The translations under genes were made by a program, and so were the position numbers. The notes below the pieces were generated by a model. The model ran no database searches. It was not told the DNA's origin and worked only from the letters and a program-made list of their open reading frames with translations. A stretch of 64,000 nucleotides of DNA from Hyperoodon ampullatus (Eukaryota; Chordata; Mammalia; Artiodactyla; Ziphiidae), in contig OX457061.1 in assembly GCA_949752795.1 (NCBI GenBank), positions 46,098,338 through 46,162,337 of the forward strand, given 5' to 3'. Of the stretch, positions 1-10,274 are shown piece after piece. Position 1 is the stretch's first letter, and each line of letters opens with the position of its first letter.

Positions 1-290
1 CATAATGTTCCATCATACAAATATATAGATGAACCATTAAAAAAAAAAACTACTTCCTTATTTTGGAACAGCTGGGTTGTTTTTCACTCTTTTGCTATTG
101 TAAATACTGCTACAGTGAATGTCCTTGGCAGCATCCCACATTTCACATATGAAAAAATCCAGACAAATTCTCATCTAACAGTACTAGTAAAAGGGAGTGA
201 AGAAGGGAATGAAAGAACAAGGTAAGAATAAATAAGCTAAGGACAGCAGTGAAAATGGCAGAGTCAGGATCCTCAAAAATTCTGTCTGCA

Positions 291-659
291 GAACTTCTCC
301 GGTGGCGCGGTAAGTGGTTGAGAATCCGCCTGTCAATGCAGGGGACACAAGTTTGAGCCCTGGTCCGGGAAGATCTCACATGCTGCGGAGCAACTAAGCC
401 CATGCGCCACAGCTACTGAGCCTGCGCTCTAGAGCCAGTGAACCACAACTACTGAACCTGAATGCCACAACTACTGAAGCCCGCGCACCTGGAGCCCGTG
501 CTCTGCAATGAGAAGCCACCGCGATGAGAAGCCCATGCACCTCAACGAAGAGGAGCCCCCGGTTGCCACAACCAGAGAAAACCCGTGCACAGCAACGAAG
601 ACCCAACCCAGCCAAAAATAAATTAATTAATTAAATAAATTAAAAAAAAAAAAAAAAAA
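291..659 (+). mobile_element. CHR-type SINE, L class
   Basis: tRNA-derived SINE. The head 'ggtggcgcggtaagtggttgag' region carries a degenerate A box and the B-box-like 'agtttgagccc' follows. The body has the L-class 'gctctagagcc' and 'ctactgaagcc' blocks. It ends in ATTAATTAAATAAAT and an 18-A run (642-659). The first bases are diverged and no clear target-site duplication was found, so the left edge is approximate. Confidence 0.9.
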
Positions 660-660
660 G

Positions 661-1035
661 GAAACACTAAAGGGAGTCCTTCAGGCTGAAATGAAAGGAC
701 ACTAGCCAGTACATGAAACAACAAGAAGGAAGAGCACAAATCAAAACATAGGGTAAGTATAGGATAAATATGAAAGAAACAATAAATGTACTTTTTGTTT
801 ATAACTTTTTTCCTAATTTAAAAGATAATTACATAGTATAATAATTATAAATCTATTGAAAGGCAAAAAATACACAAAGAAGGAATTTGTTTTCCAATAA
901 AAAACAAAATAAAGGGGAGGGATCAGAGTTACATAGGAGCAAAGTTTCTGTATACCATTGAAATTAAGATGGTTATTAACTGAACTTATATACAGTTATA
1001 TGATGTTGATTGTAATCCCGAGGGTAACCACTAAG
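661..1035 (+). mobile_element. ancient L1M internal fragment
   Basis: The wording 'gggagtccttcaggctgaa', 'atgaaaggacactag' and 'tgtaatcccgagggtaacca' resembles the spacer region of mammalian L1M elements upstream of ORF2. It is too decayed to translate. It abuts an ORF2 fragment at about 1,036, so the two may be one deleted element or two insertions. Confidence 0.5.
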
Positions 1036-1975
1036 AAATAACTCAAAAATTCAATACCCCTTCATGACTGAAAACACCCAACAAACTAGGAATACAAGGT
1101 AAATTCCTCAACTTGAAAAAGGAAATGTAGTAAACAAAACTATAACTAACATTATACTTAGTGGTGAAATAATTTCAGAAATAAGACAAGGATGTCCACT
1201 CTCACCACTTCTACTCAACACTGTACTGGAGATGCTAGTCAGGCCAGCTGGCAAGGAAATGAAATAAAACGCATCTTGGTTGGAAAGTAAGAAGCAAAGT
1301 TATTTTTATTTGCAAATTAGATATTCCTGTATATAGAAAATTCAAAAGGAACCCACTAAATATATTAGAATAACAAATTCAGCAGAATTGCAAGATAAAA
1401 GATCAACATACCGGCATTTATATTTCTACACTGCAGCACTGAACAAACTGAAAATGAAATTAAGAAAATTCCATTTATAATAGCATCAAAAAGAATAAAA
1501 TACTTAGGAATAAATATAATAAAAGAAACACAAAACTTACACTCTGAAAAGTACAAAACATTTTTAAAAGAAATTAAAGACTTAAATAAATGTTAAATAT
1601 CCATGATATTATATGTTCATGGATTGCAAGACTCAATACTGTTAAGATGGTAATCCTCCTCAAGCTTATCTACAGATTCAGCATCACTGTATGGAAACCC
1701 CTGTTGCCTTCTTTACAGAAATGGAAAAGCTGGTACTCATGGGACCCAGAATAGCCAAAACAATCTTGAAAAATAAAGACAAAGTTAGACAACTCACACT
1801 TTCCAGTTTCAAAACACGACAAATCTATAGTGATCAAGACAGTCTGGTACTCATATAAGGCCAATTTAATGGGGGGAAAGGCCTTTTCAACAAATTGTGC
1901 TGAGACAACTGGATATTCACATGCAAAAGAATGGAGTTAAATCCTTTGAAATACACCAACGGACTCTGTATTTTA
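1036..1975 (+). mobile_element. L1 ORF2 fragment (reverse transcriptase region)
   Basis: Plus-strand translation at 1,184-1,207 gives RQGCPLSP, the conserved L1 reverse-transcriptase motif, followed by LLLNTVLEMLVR. Downstream sequence follows the L1 ORF2 order (thumb region, then 'atagccaaaacaatcttgaa', then 'caactggatattcacatgc'). Frames are broken by stops and indels, so it is a fossil without coding capacity. Confidence 0.85.
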
Positions 1976-2067
1976 ACAAGGCCTGCCTTCAGGAGAAACC
2001 AGTTACAGCCTAACTTGCTAGGATATTGTCAGAGCCTAACTGACCTAGGGAAAGAGAAATATTGGGT

Positions 2068-2118
2068 TGGCCAAAAGTTCATTAGGGTTTCTCCATAACA
2101 TCTTACGAAAAAACTCCA
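2068..2118 (+). mobile_element. mariner-like MITE, half element
   Basis: 'ttgggttggccaaaagttc' followed by 'gggtttctccataacatctt' matches one terminal half of a mariner-derived palindromic MITE common in artiodactyl genomes, as I recall it. The mirror half is not present, so this is a truncated copy embedded in L1 5' UTR sequence. Confidence 0.45.
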
Positions 2119-2390
2119 GCCCTAATATCCCACCTAAGGGGTGAGGAAAAACTGAGAAACTCTTGAAAAGTTCACAGTCCAGAGGCAAAGCCTCATTAAA
2201 AAGATTGAAAACTAATCATAGGAGAACAGAACTCTTCCCCTTCCCCTCACACCTCACCACCATATTACTAAGGCATTTATAGCAGTTCCTTTTACCCAGT
2301 ACATCACAGCTAACTAACATGAAAAAATTATAAGGCATACCTAAAGGAAAAATCACAAATGAAGAGACAGAGCAATTATCACAACCAGAC

Positions 2391-2639
2391 ATGGGAAAGA
2401 TGTTGGAATTATTAGACTGGGAATTTAAAACAACTATGATTAATATTCTAAGGATTCTAGTGGACAAAGTAGACAGCATGCAAAAACAGATAGGCAATGT
2501 AAGCAGAGAGATGGGAATCCTAAGAAAGAACCAAAGACAAATGCTAGAGATAAAAACACTGAAGAATGCCTTTGATGGGCTTAGTAAGACTGACACAGCT
2601 AAGGGAAAAAACCTCTGCACTAGAGGATATTATCAATAG
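2391..2639 (+). pseudogene. L1 ORF1 fragment
   Basis: An open stretch of 82 codons starts MGKMLELLDWEFKTTMIN. It contains a heptad-like segment (ILRILVDKVDSMQKQI) typical of the coiled coil of L1 ORF1p, the RNA-binding chaperone of the retrotransposon. Complete ORF1p is about 330-350 residues, so this is a quarter-length relic. The frame closes at 2,637 and related sequence resumes in another frame at 2,682. Confidence 0.7.
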
Positions 2640-2681
2640 AATCCTCGAAAACAGAAAAGTAAAGAGAACAAAGACTGGGGG

Positions 2682-2876
2682 GTGAAAACAGAACAGAATA
2701 TCCAAGGAGTGTGGGACAACTACAAGAAGTGTAAGATACATGTAATAGGAATACCAGAAGGAATAAAAGACGCCATAACGAAAATGAAAAGACAACCCAC
2801 AGAATGGGAGAAAATACTTGCAAATCATTTATCTGATAAGGGACATGTACCCAGAATATGTAAAGAATGCTTATAA
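2682..2876 (+). pseudogene. chimeric L1 ORF1/ORF2 open frame
   Basis: Of 64 codons, residues 1-28 (KTEQNIQGVWDNYKKC) read as L1 ORF1. Residues 30-64 (KMKRQPTEWEKILANHLSDK) read as the C-terminal part of ORF2. The join at about 2,766-2,772 removes the rest of ORF1 and nearly all of ORF2, including endonuclease and reverse transcriptase, yet keeps the frame open. It is most likely a deletion product without function. Confidence 0.6.
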
Positions 2877-2918
2877 CTCAATAATAAAGAGAATTAACTC
2901 AATTTAAAAATGAGCACA

Positions 2919-3444
2919 GGGCTTCCCTGGTGGCACAGTGGTTAAGAATCTGCCTGCCCAGGGTGATCAGCTGGGTGCTTTGTGACTGCCTGGAGGGGTG
3001 GGATGGGGAGGGTGGGAGGGAGGGAGATGCATGAGGGAAGGGATATGGGAACAGATGTATATGTATGACTGATTCACTTTGTTATAAAGCAGAAACTAAT
3101 AAAAAAAAAATTTAAAAAAAAAAAAAAAAAAAGAATCTGCCTGCCAATGCAGGGGACACAGGTTCGAGCCCTGGTCCGGGAAGATCCCACATGCTGCGGA
3201 GCAACTAAGCCTGTGTGCCACAACTACTGAGCCTGCGCTCTAGAGCCCGCAAGCCACAACTACTGAAGCCCACACACCTAGAGCCCTTGCTCTGCAACAA
3301 GAGAAGCCACAGCAGTGAGAAGCCCATGCACTGCAACAAAGAGTAGCCCCCACTCGCCTCAACTAGAGACAGCCCACGCGCAGCAACAGACCCAACAGAG
3401 CCAAAAGTAAATTAATTAATTAATTAAACAAACAAACAAACAAA
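2919..3444 (+). mobile_element. CHR-type SINE, L class, split by an L1 insertion
   Basis: The head lies at 2,919-2,958 and the remainder at 3,131-3,444, ending in TTAATTAATTAAACAAACAAAC. The 15-base block 'aagaatctgcctgcc' is present on both sides of the insert (2,944-2,958 and 3,131-3,145), proving that the insertion occurred inside the SINE. The SINE itself interrupts L1 ORF2 C-terminal sequence. Confidence 0.93.
2959..3130 (+). mobile_element. 5'-truncated L1 3' end inserted in a SINE
   Basis: About 170 bases of L1 3' UTR: 'gatcagctgggtgctttgtg', a G-rich tract and 'ctgattcactttgttataaa', followed by an A-rich tail. Flanked by the 15-bp TSD 'aagaatctgcctgcc'. It belongs to the same 3' UTR family as the copies at 20,636 and 57,638. 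Confidence 0.9.
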
Positions 3445-4226
3445 ATGTTTGGCCAGGATGTCATGAAATTAGAACGCTTTATACATTGCTGGAAGGGATC
3501 AAAATGGTATAGCCACTTTGAAAAACAGTCTAGCATTTCCTTGAAAGAATAAACATAGTTAACCATGTACCACGCAAGTCCACTACCAGGTATATGTCCA
3601 AGAGAAATGAAAACATTACATCCACATAAGAACTTGTACAGAAATGTTCACAGCAGCATAATAGACAAAATGTAGAACAACCCCAAATGTCCATCACCTG
3701 AGGAAATGAATGAACAAAAGGTGGTATATATCCATACACTAGAATATTATGTGGCAGTTAAAAGGAATGAAGTACTGGACCTCCCTGGTGGTCCAGTGGT
3801 TAAGACTCCGAGCTTCCACTGCAAGGGGTGCAGATTCGATCCCTGGCCAGGGAAGATCCCACATGCCACGTGGTGCAGCCAAAAAAAAAAAAAAAAAGAA
3901 TAAAGTATTGATATATGTTACAATGTGGATGAACCTCAAAAACATTAGCTATGTGAAAGAAGTCAGTCACAAAAGACCATATTATTTATGAAATGTCCAG
4001 AAGAGATTAGTATTTGCCTACAGCTGGGGGTAAACTGGGAGGAAACAGAGGTGACTATTAAAACGTATAGGGCTTTTGGGATGAGGAAAATGCTCTAAAA
4101 TTGATTATGGTGATGGTTGCACAATTTTATGAATATACTAGAAACCACTGAATTGTGTACTTTAAATGAGTGAATTGTATATATACATTAAAATCACAAT
4201 AAAGCTGCTTATTAAAAAAAAAAAAA
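3445..4226 (+). mobile_element. L1M 3' end with poly(A)
   Basis: Sequence runs from ORF2 C-terminal ('tagccactttgaaaaacagt') through the 3' UTR ('actgaattgtgtactttaaa') to 'aataaagctgcttatt' and an A-run at 4,214-4,226. A SINE at 3,777-3,897 interrupts it. It is collinear with the ORF2 piece at 2,771-2,918, so 1,976-4,226 is probably one L1 with a large internal deletion. Confidence 0.85.
3777..3897 (+). mobile_element. CHR-type SINE, S class
   Basis: 120-bp copy with head 'cctccctggtggtccagtgg', B box 'gattcgatccc' and end 'gtgcagcc' plus 17 A. Diverged flanks 'aggaatgaagtact' and 'aagaataaagtatt' look like an aged TSD within L1. Confidence 0.9.
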
Positions 4227-4229
4227 CCA

Positions 4230-4640
4230 GGGACTTTCCTGGTGGTCCAGTGGTAAAGAATCCGCTTTACAATGCTTACAATGCAGGGGACGCGGGTTCC
4301 ATCCCCGGTCAGGGAACTAAGATCCCATATGCCCCAGGGCAACTAAGCCCGTGCACCACAACTACTGAGCTCATGTGCCTCAACTAGAGAGACTGCGTGC
4401 CGCAAACTACAGAGCCCACGTGCCCTGGAGCCTGCGCACCACGACTAGAGAAGAGAAAACCCACACGCCACAACTAAAGAAGCCCAAGCGTCACAACTAG
4501 AGAAGAGAAAACCTGCATGCCACAACTAGAGAGCGGCCTGTGCATCGCAACGAAGAGCCCACATGCTGCAACTAAGACCCGATGCAGCCAAAAATAAATA
4601 ATAAATAAATCTTTAAAAATAAATAAATAAAAATTAAAGC
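4230..4640 (+). mobile_element. CHR-type SINE, long variant
   Basis: The head has 'ggtccagtggtaaagaatcc' and a duplicated 'tacaatgc'. The body is longer than usual because the 'cacaactagagaagagaaaa' block occurs twice (about 4,440 and 4,495). It ends 'gacccgatgcagcc' with an AAATAAAT-rich tail. It sits directly after the poly(A) of the preceding L1, a usual L1-machinery target. Confidence 0.9.
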
Positions 4641-5700
4641 AAACAAAAAACTGGAGTCCAAAAGCAGTCACACCCCAATAGCAACAAGAATACCCAGTTC
4701 CTCAGATCTTGGTTTCAAAATACCATTTTCTAATAAAAAGAAACAAGGCTCTTTGGAGAAATACTTGATTCTACATGTAGGGCAAGGAAAATACAAGATG
4801 GGCATGGAGCATCTTATAGTGCCTGAAAGTAAGGAAATGCTACAGAAAAAATATGGAGGCATGTCAAAAACAAAAAACAAACAAAAAAAAGCAAACAACA
4901 ACAAAAAGCCACAGGAGCCAACCTGAAAGAGCCCCTACTGGCCAAAAGTAAAGCAATTCATAGTACTGGAGGATAACCCAAGGTATAAAATAAATGTGAA
5001 TGAGTACATATTGGTATAAATTATTGAATGAAAAAATATTGGGGAAGGGACAAATCTTCTTCACAGCATATATTATCTTCCTCCAGATAATATATGTAGA
5101 TATATCCCATTAAGGAGGTGGAGTTTAATTCCCTGAGTGTGGTCTAGGCTGAATGACTCACTTCCTAAGAATATGGAAAGGAAGACATACTAACTTTATC
5201 ATAGAGAAACCTGGCAGACAACACCTTAACCAAGTGATCAAGGTTAACACCACTGGTGTTAAGTCGCTGAAATCATGACCTCCCTTATAAGATGTGCTGA
5301 GAAACGCAGCTCATCTCTGTGGTGCTCTTACCCCAAAACCCATAACCCAGTCTGATGATGAGACAAACATCAGACAAACCCAAATGGAGGGACATTCTAC
5401 ATAATACCTGACCACTTCTTTTCAAAACTGTCAAGGTCATGAAAAAAAAAGAAAGATGGGGAAACCATCAAATATTGGAGGAAACTAAGGAGACATGACA
5501 ACTAAATGCAATCAGGATTCTGAATTGTATACAGGAATAATAAAAGGACATTAGGGGTGGTAGGGGAGAACTGAGCATGACTGCTAATGGATATGAGGTT
5601 TCTTTTGGAGGTGATGAAATAAACTGGAGTTAGATGGTGGTGATGGCTGTATGACCTGGTGAATAAAAAAACACTGAATTGTACACTTTGAAAGCCTACA
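4641..5700 (+). mobile_element. ancient L1M/L1ME-like 3' UTR pieces
   Basis: 'ggagccaacctgaaagagcc' at about 4,915 recurs in related form at 37,078, and 'aagtgatcaaggttaacacc' and 'caaggtcatgaaa' resemble old L1M 3' UTR sequence. From about 5,560 ('gactgctaatggatatgagg', 'actgaattgtacactttgaa') a second, younger-looking L1 3' end follows. Family names are from memory, so subfamily is uncertain. Confidence 0.5.
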
Positions 5701-5915
5701 AAGTATTGGTACCATGGCTAGGTGTTGTTTGAGTAGGTCCCTGGGTGGATAAAAGCAGAGGAAATAGCAAGGCACCAGGTGCAAAGAATGTGGAGTGGTC
5801 AGGTATGGCTAGTGGGATGCCTGGTGGTAACTATAGGAGATAGAAGACTGGATGAAGGTAGGTTGAAGCCTTGTTTAGGTGTTTTAGTGGGAAACTACAT
5901 AAAGTCAGAAAATCA
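5701..5915. other. unclassified non-coding sequence
   Basis: No repeat, exon or regulatory signal recognised. Every frame is closed within about 200 bases. Confidence 0.5.
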
Positions 5916-6200
5916 GGGACTTCCCTGGTGGTGCAGTGGTTAAGAATCCACCTGCCAATTCAGGGGACACAGGTTCAAGCCCTGGTCCAGGAAGATCCCA
6001 CATGCCACAGAGCAACTAAGCCTGTAGGTCACAACTACTGAGCCCGTGCGCCTAGAGCCCATGCTCCGCAACAAGAGAAGCCACCACAATGAGAAGCCAG
6101 TGAACTGCAAGAGTAGTCCCTGCTCGCCGCGACTGCAGAAAACCTGCGCACAGCAATGAAGACCCTACACAACCATAAATAAATAAATAAATTTTTTAAA
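5916..6200 (+). mobile_element. CHR-type SINE, L class
   Basis: Head 'gggacttccctggtggtgca', B box 'ggttcaagccc', tail 'cataaataaataaataaatt'. A Y-class SINE begins 12 bases downstream of its A-rich end, using that end as target. Confidence 0.92.
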
Positions 6201-6212
6201 AAAGGAAACGAA

Positions 6213-6419
6213 GGGCTTCCCTGGTGGCGCAGTGGTTGAGAGTCCGCCTGCCGATGCAGGGGACACGGGTTCGTGCCCCGGTCCGGGAGGATCCCACGTG
6301 CCGCGGAGCGGCTGGGCCCGTGAGCCATGGCCGCTGAGCCTGCGTGTCCGGAGCCTGTGCTCCGCAGCGGGAGAGGCCACAACAGTGAGAGGCCCGCATA
6401 CCGCAAAAAAAAAAAAAAA
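6213..6419 (+). mobile_element. CHR-type SINE, Y class
   Basis: About 205 bp, ending 'gcataccgc' and poly(A). Flanked by a perfect 12-bp TSD 'aaaggaaacgaa' (6,201-6,212 and 6,420-6,431). The B box reads 'gttcgtgcc', with T where tRNA-type B boxes carry A. The TSD includes the tail of the older L SINE, so this insertion came later. Confidence 0.96.
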
Positions 6420-6431
6420 AAAGGAAACGAA

Positions 6432-6884
6432 AATCAAAGGCAAGATGTCTATTTTAGAATAAATGACTCTATGACAGCACCGTAAAAGATGGATTGAATC
6501 GGATAAAAGACAGAAAGAAGTTAGGAGTGGTTTCCTCTTTTTCATTTAATCAGCCTCATCTCCAGAATATGCATATACTTTAGAAAGCTTTAGTAATGAT
6601 GACATAGTTATATAATGCATATCTGAATAAAACAGGATTGTAAAAATTTCCATACAAAATTGGAACTCTGATCGTTGAAAATGTAACCTCCTTTAACATA
6701 TTTCTATGGGAAATCAGATTATCCTTTTTAAAAATAAATAGTCAATAAAATTTAGTATTGTTAGTCAAATCTTTAGGTCCCCAAAAATGTCCTCCTAGAC
6801 TACTAACTATATTAAAAGAAATCTTTGCAGAGTAACTAGGAATGGTTGCACGAAAATTCATAAAGAACGTATGACATGCACCAA
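6432..6884. other. unclassified AT-rich sequence
   Basis: I see no recognisable repeat or exon between the Y SINE and the MIR. Confidence 0.4.
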
Positions 6885-7115
6885 TTTGAAAGAGTAGTAA
6901 AGAACATCCACTCAAGAAGCTAGACTGCCTGGGTTTGAATCCTGGCTCTGCCATTCATTAGCTGTTTTTTGAAGTTATTTGTGTCTCCAGTTTCCTCATC
7001 AGTAAAATAAAGCTTATAGTACTTATTAAACAGCTTGGTATGAGAATTAAATGAGTAAATGCTTGTATAAAATGCATTAGAACAGTGTTTAACATATAAT
7101 AAAATATATGTAAGA
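6885..7115 (+). mobile_element. MIR (mammalian-wide SINE)
   Basis: Core and flanks are readable: 'agactgcctgggtttgaatc', 'ggctctgccattcattagct', 'agtttcctcatcagtaaaat' and 'agaattaaatgagtaaatg'. It is an old tRNA-derived SINE paired with L2. Nearly full length and strongly mutated. Confidence 0.88.
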
Positions 7116-7188
7116 GTTCTGTTTAAAAACTGCAAATTAAACTGGCAGAGGTTATATGTCAGAAAACCTTCTTTAATAAAAAACCTCA

Positions 7189-7395
7189 GGGCTTCCCTGG
7201 TGGCGCAGTGGTTGGGGGTGCGCCTGCCGATGCAGGGGACACGGGTTTGTGCCCCAGTCTGGGAGGATCCCATATGCCGCGGAGCGGCTGGGCCCGTGGG
7301 CCATGGCCGCTGGGCCTGCACGTCTGGAGCCTGTGCTCCGCAATGGGGGAGGCCGCAGCAGTGAGAGGCCCGCGTACCGCAAAAAAAAAAAAAAA
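7189..7395 (+). mobile_element. CHR-type SINE, Y class
   Basis: Head 'gggcttccctggtggcgcag', with 'gggggtgcgcc' replacing the usual 'gagagtccgcc'. End 'gcgtaccgc' plus 15 A. Flanks 'aaaaacctc' and 'aaaagcctc' look like a TSD with one change. Confidence 0.94.
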
Positions 7396-7768
7396 GCCTC
7401 TTTTATAGACTGCTCATTTTCGCTTTGTTTTATAGCTTTTACTTACCTGCCTTTTGATTATAACACTACCAGCTTTAGAAAAGACAACTAGAGAGATTCT
7501 TCCCAACCTAAGAACTTGAATCTTATGGAACCACTTTTCTAAGAGCTTTACAAATCCTAATTACTTTTTACTTATATATAATTAATAAACATTAATTACT
7601 TACTATTGTTAATTGGGTTTCTATATTTTCTCTAAGTATCTACTAATATTTTGAGCTTTTATCTTTACCTCTGTACCTTGAACACTACTTATCGCCACAA
7701 AATTTTAAAAAGTAGCATCTCCAGGATAAAGTCAAAAACTATTTTTGATTTTTAAAAGTATTATGCCC
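7396..7768. other. unclassified AT-rich sequence
   Basis: No repeat family or exon recognised. Confidence 0.4.
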
Positions 7769-7850
7769 GGGAGTTCCCTGGAGGTCCAGTGGTTAGAACT
7801 CAGCGCTTTCACTGCCGTGGCCCAGGTTCAATCCTTGGTCGGGGAGCTAA
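7769..7850 (+). mobile_element. CHR-type SINE, S class, 3'-truncated
   Basis: Only the tRNA-like head is present ('gagttccctggaggtccagt' to 'ttggtcggggagctaa'). The end with 'gcagcc' and the A tail is absent. 'ttatgttagctcataat' follows directly. Confidence 0.85.
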
Positions 7851-7929
7851 TTATGTTAGCTCATAATTATATCGGTGAAAAATTTTTAAGTTTAATTAAG
7901 TATAAAACTTGCTCTTATCCATTCCCAAT

Positions 7930-8340
7930 CCTAGTAAATCTTAGGGTATGATTTGAACAAACTATAAACTTATTTTAAGTTTATAACAAGGAACAAGGGA
8001 AATGTGAACACTGACTGGATACTAAGGAATTAACTTTTTCAGCTGTAATAATAGCATTGTGGTTACTTTTTTAAAGGAGGCTCTTATATTTTAGAAATAC
8101 ATTCTGAAATATTCACAAGTGAAATGATATGATGTCTGAAATCAGTTACAAAATAATGTGAAGAGGAGTAGATAAGGTATAGATTAAACATATTTGCTAT
8201 GAGTTAATTATGGATGCTGAGTGATGGGTACACAAAGAGTTTACTGGACTCCTATTTCTAATTTGATATTATGGAAAATTTCAAACATACAAAAAGCTTA
8301 AGAAATGAGATGACTAACATACAATTATTTTTTAAAAGCG
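7930..8340 (+). mobile_element. L1M 3' end
   Basis: 'gtgaacactgactggatact', 'attctgaaatattcacaagt' and 'gaaatgatatgatgtctg' follow the order of an old L1M 3' UTR. The copy at 52,920-53,130 belongs to the same family. Confidence 0.6.
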
Positions 8341-8394
8341 TTACAGTGCTTTGCGTAACTAGCATAATCATACCATTATGATAGCAATAGATGC

Positions 8395-8790
8395 CACTAT
8401 TAACCAAGTGAACATGATGGAACTTGGCAAGGTGATAATAAAGTTCATGTGAAAGAGAAAATACTTGAAAATAATACTGTTTTTGATAAAAACCAATAAC
8501 AGGGAGGGGTTCACACTAGCAGATAGAAAAACATCCTAAAAAGATGCTATTAAAGGAGGAAACTACACACAGATCAATGATATAGAATAAGTTATTCAGA
8601 AAACAATAAAGGCAACATTTCAAATAAGCAGGAGAAAGTTTCAAATAATGTTGGGGGAAATGACTCTTCCTTTGGATAAAGGGGTAAAGATGCTTATAGA
8701 CACTTGAAAAGAAAATCAGATTTCACTTGTAAGGAGACAAAGATCAAACCTCATCTTCAAGAAGAATCAACAACAGTTGTGAAGAACTGG
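8395..8790 (+). mobile_element. L1 ORF2 C-terminal fragment
   Basis: 'ataaagttcatgtgaaagag' and 'gggaggggttcacactagca' correspond to the L1 ORF2 segment downstream of the reverse transcriptase. No open frame survives. Confidence 0.6.
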
Positions 8791-8891
8791 ACAATCCTTG
8801 ATCTCCAAGAGTAAAAAGGAGTTCATATGCTAGCAGCAAAAGATAGATTGTTCTGTTGCCACAGTAACAAAGAGCCACCAGAATGAGTTTT

Positions 8892-9115
8892 TTAAAATGA
8901 AATATAGTTGATTTATAATGTTTTGTTAATTTCTGCTGTACAACAAAGTGATTCAGTTACATATATGTGTGTATACACATATATATATTTATTTGTATAT
9001 ACACACACTTTTTTTATATTCTTTTCCATTATGGTTTATCACAGGATACTGAATATAGTTCCCTGTGCTATACATACAGTAGGACCTTGTTTTTATCCAT
9101 TCTATATATAATCAG
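8892..9115 (-). mobile_element. artiodactyl-type L1 3' UTR end
   Basis: Read on the minus strand it ends 'tgtacagcagaaattaacaa' and 'aatcaactatatttcatt'. The plus strand shows 'tccattatggtttatcacag' and 'gtaggaccttg'. A sister copy in the same orientation lies at 55,161-55,350. An embedded (TA)n/(CA)n tract at 8,960-9,007 has expanded. Confidence 0.75.
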
Positions 9116-9144
9116 AATCAGTTTTAAATTGCTTAAGCAATACC

Positions 9145-9551
9145 TGACAGTTCTGTAGGCATGGAACAAGAACCAACTTTAAACCCATTTAAACAACTTT
9201 TATTGGTGAGTATGTTTTGGCAAGCCAACCTATCAGTAACGGTCCCTTGTTTCTGAAAGCCAGCCAACTGGGAGCACACTCCTGTCCACGAACACACTTC
9301 TGAATACCAACCAATCAGTAATGGTCTCAGCCAAGTACCCATGCTTCCACAGCTGATGCCAACCCCACAAAGACTGTGAAAAATCCACCAATCCTTAAAC
9401 TTAACACTTCTCAAAAACCCTATATAAGATCAGCAGTCTGCTCTATGTGTAGAGACTGTGATTTGACCAGCAAAACTCTTAAGTAAGCAATAAACTCAGC
9501 TTTGTGATTTTTGGTTTAAGTACTGAAGAGTTGTCTTTTATACCTTTTACA
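9145..9551 (+). mobile_element. probable solo LTR of an endogenous retrovirus
   Basis: LTR-like arrangement with no retroviral genes beside it. A 20-bp U3 element 'ccaacctatcagtaacggtc' at 9,225 is repeated 82 bases later as 'ccaaccaatcagtaatggtc' (18/20 match), a CCAAT-containing direct repeat. A TATA motif 'cctatataag' lies at 9,418-9,427 and a poly(A) signal AATAAA at 9,489-9,494, the expected U3-R spacing for a class I LTR. TG/CA ends at 9,145 and 9,551 are a guess and no TSD was found. It could be an unrelated old promoter-bearing repeat. Confidence 0.5.
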
Positions 9552-9939
9552 AATTTATTCATGAAGTACAGTTTTAAATTTCATATATGACTGTATCAAG
9601 AAATATGGGAAATAAATCTGAAAAGTCACACCTTAAAACATACAAATTGTTTTACAAGTAATTTAGACTCTGACTCTTTTTTAAGGCAGCTCCTTATATC
9701 TTTCTTGACTAACGTGCAAACACCTAAGAAGTATCTCCAAAATATTTTCTGTGCCATTACCACATATGCTTTCTCTAAAATGCTCAGGTTACTCCTAATG
9801 AAGTACTCTTTCATTACTCTTAATGAAATCACTGAACTCACCAGACATCTATGTTTAGTTATTCACACACTGAGCATTTATGTTAATATTTTCATTTATT
9901 TAATCATTCAACATATCACTGTTGAAAACCACTGATACT
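9552..9939. other. unclassified AT-rich sequence
   Basis: No repeat or exon recognised. Confidence 0.4.
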
Positions 9940-10274
9940 GGGACTTCCCTGGTGGCACAGTGGCTAAGAATCCGCCTGCCAATGCAGGGGACATGGGTTC
10001 AATGCCCTGGTCCGGGAAGATCCCACATGCCACGGAGCAACTAAGCCCGTGTGCCGCACTCTAGAGCCTGCGAGACACAACCACTGAGCCCGCGAGCCAC
10101 AACTACTGAAGCCCTCGTGCCTAGAGGCCGTGTTGGGCAACAAAGAGAAGCTGCAGCAATGAGAAGCCTGCACACCGCAACGAAGAGTAGCCCCCACTCT
10201 CCACAACTAGAGGAAGCCCACGCACAGCACCGAAGACGCAATGCAGCCATAAATACATAAATAAATAAATAAAA
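9940..10274 (+). mobile_element. CHR-type SINE, L class
   Basis: Head 'gggacttccctggtggcaca'. The B box is interrupted by one inserted base ('gttcaatgccc'). Ends 'gacgcaatgcagccataaat' and (AAAT)n. Pol III promoter probably damaged. Confidence 0.92.

Larger units (their letters stand above)
1976..2770 (+). mobile_element. L1 5' UTR and ORF1 fragment
   Basis: This begins with an L1M-like 5' UTR ('caggagaaaccagttacag' at about 1,990) and runs into ORF1 from about 2,391. It is a separate element from the ORF2 fragment on its left because the L1 order restarts. It continues beyond 2,770 after an internal deletion to the ORF2 C-terminus, and the same element ends at the poly(A) at 4,226. Confidence 0.7.
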
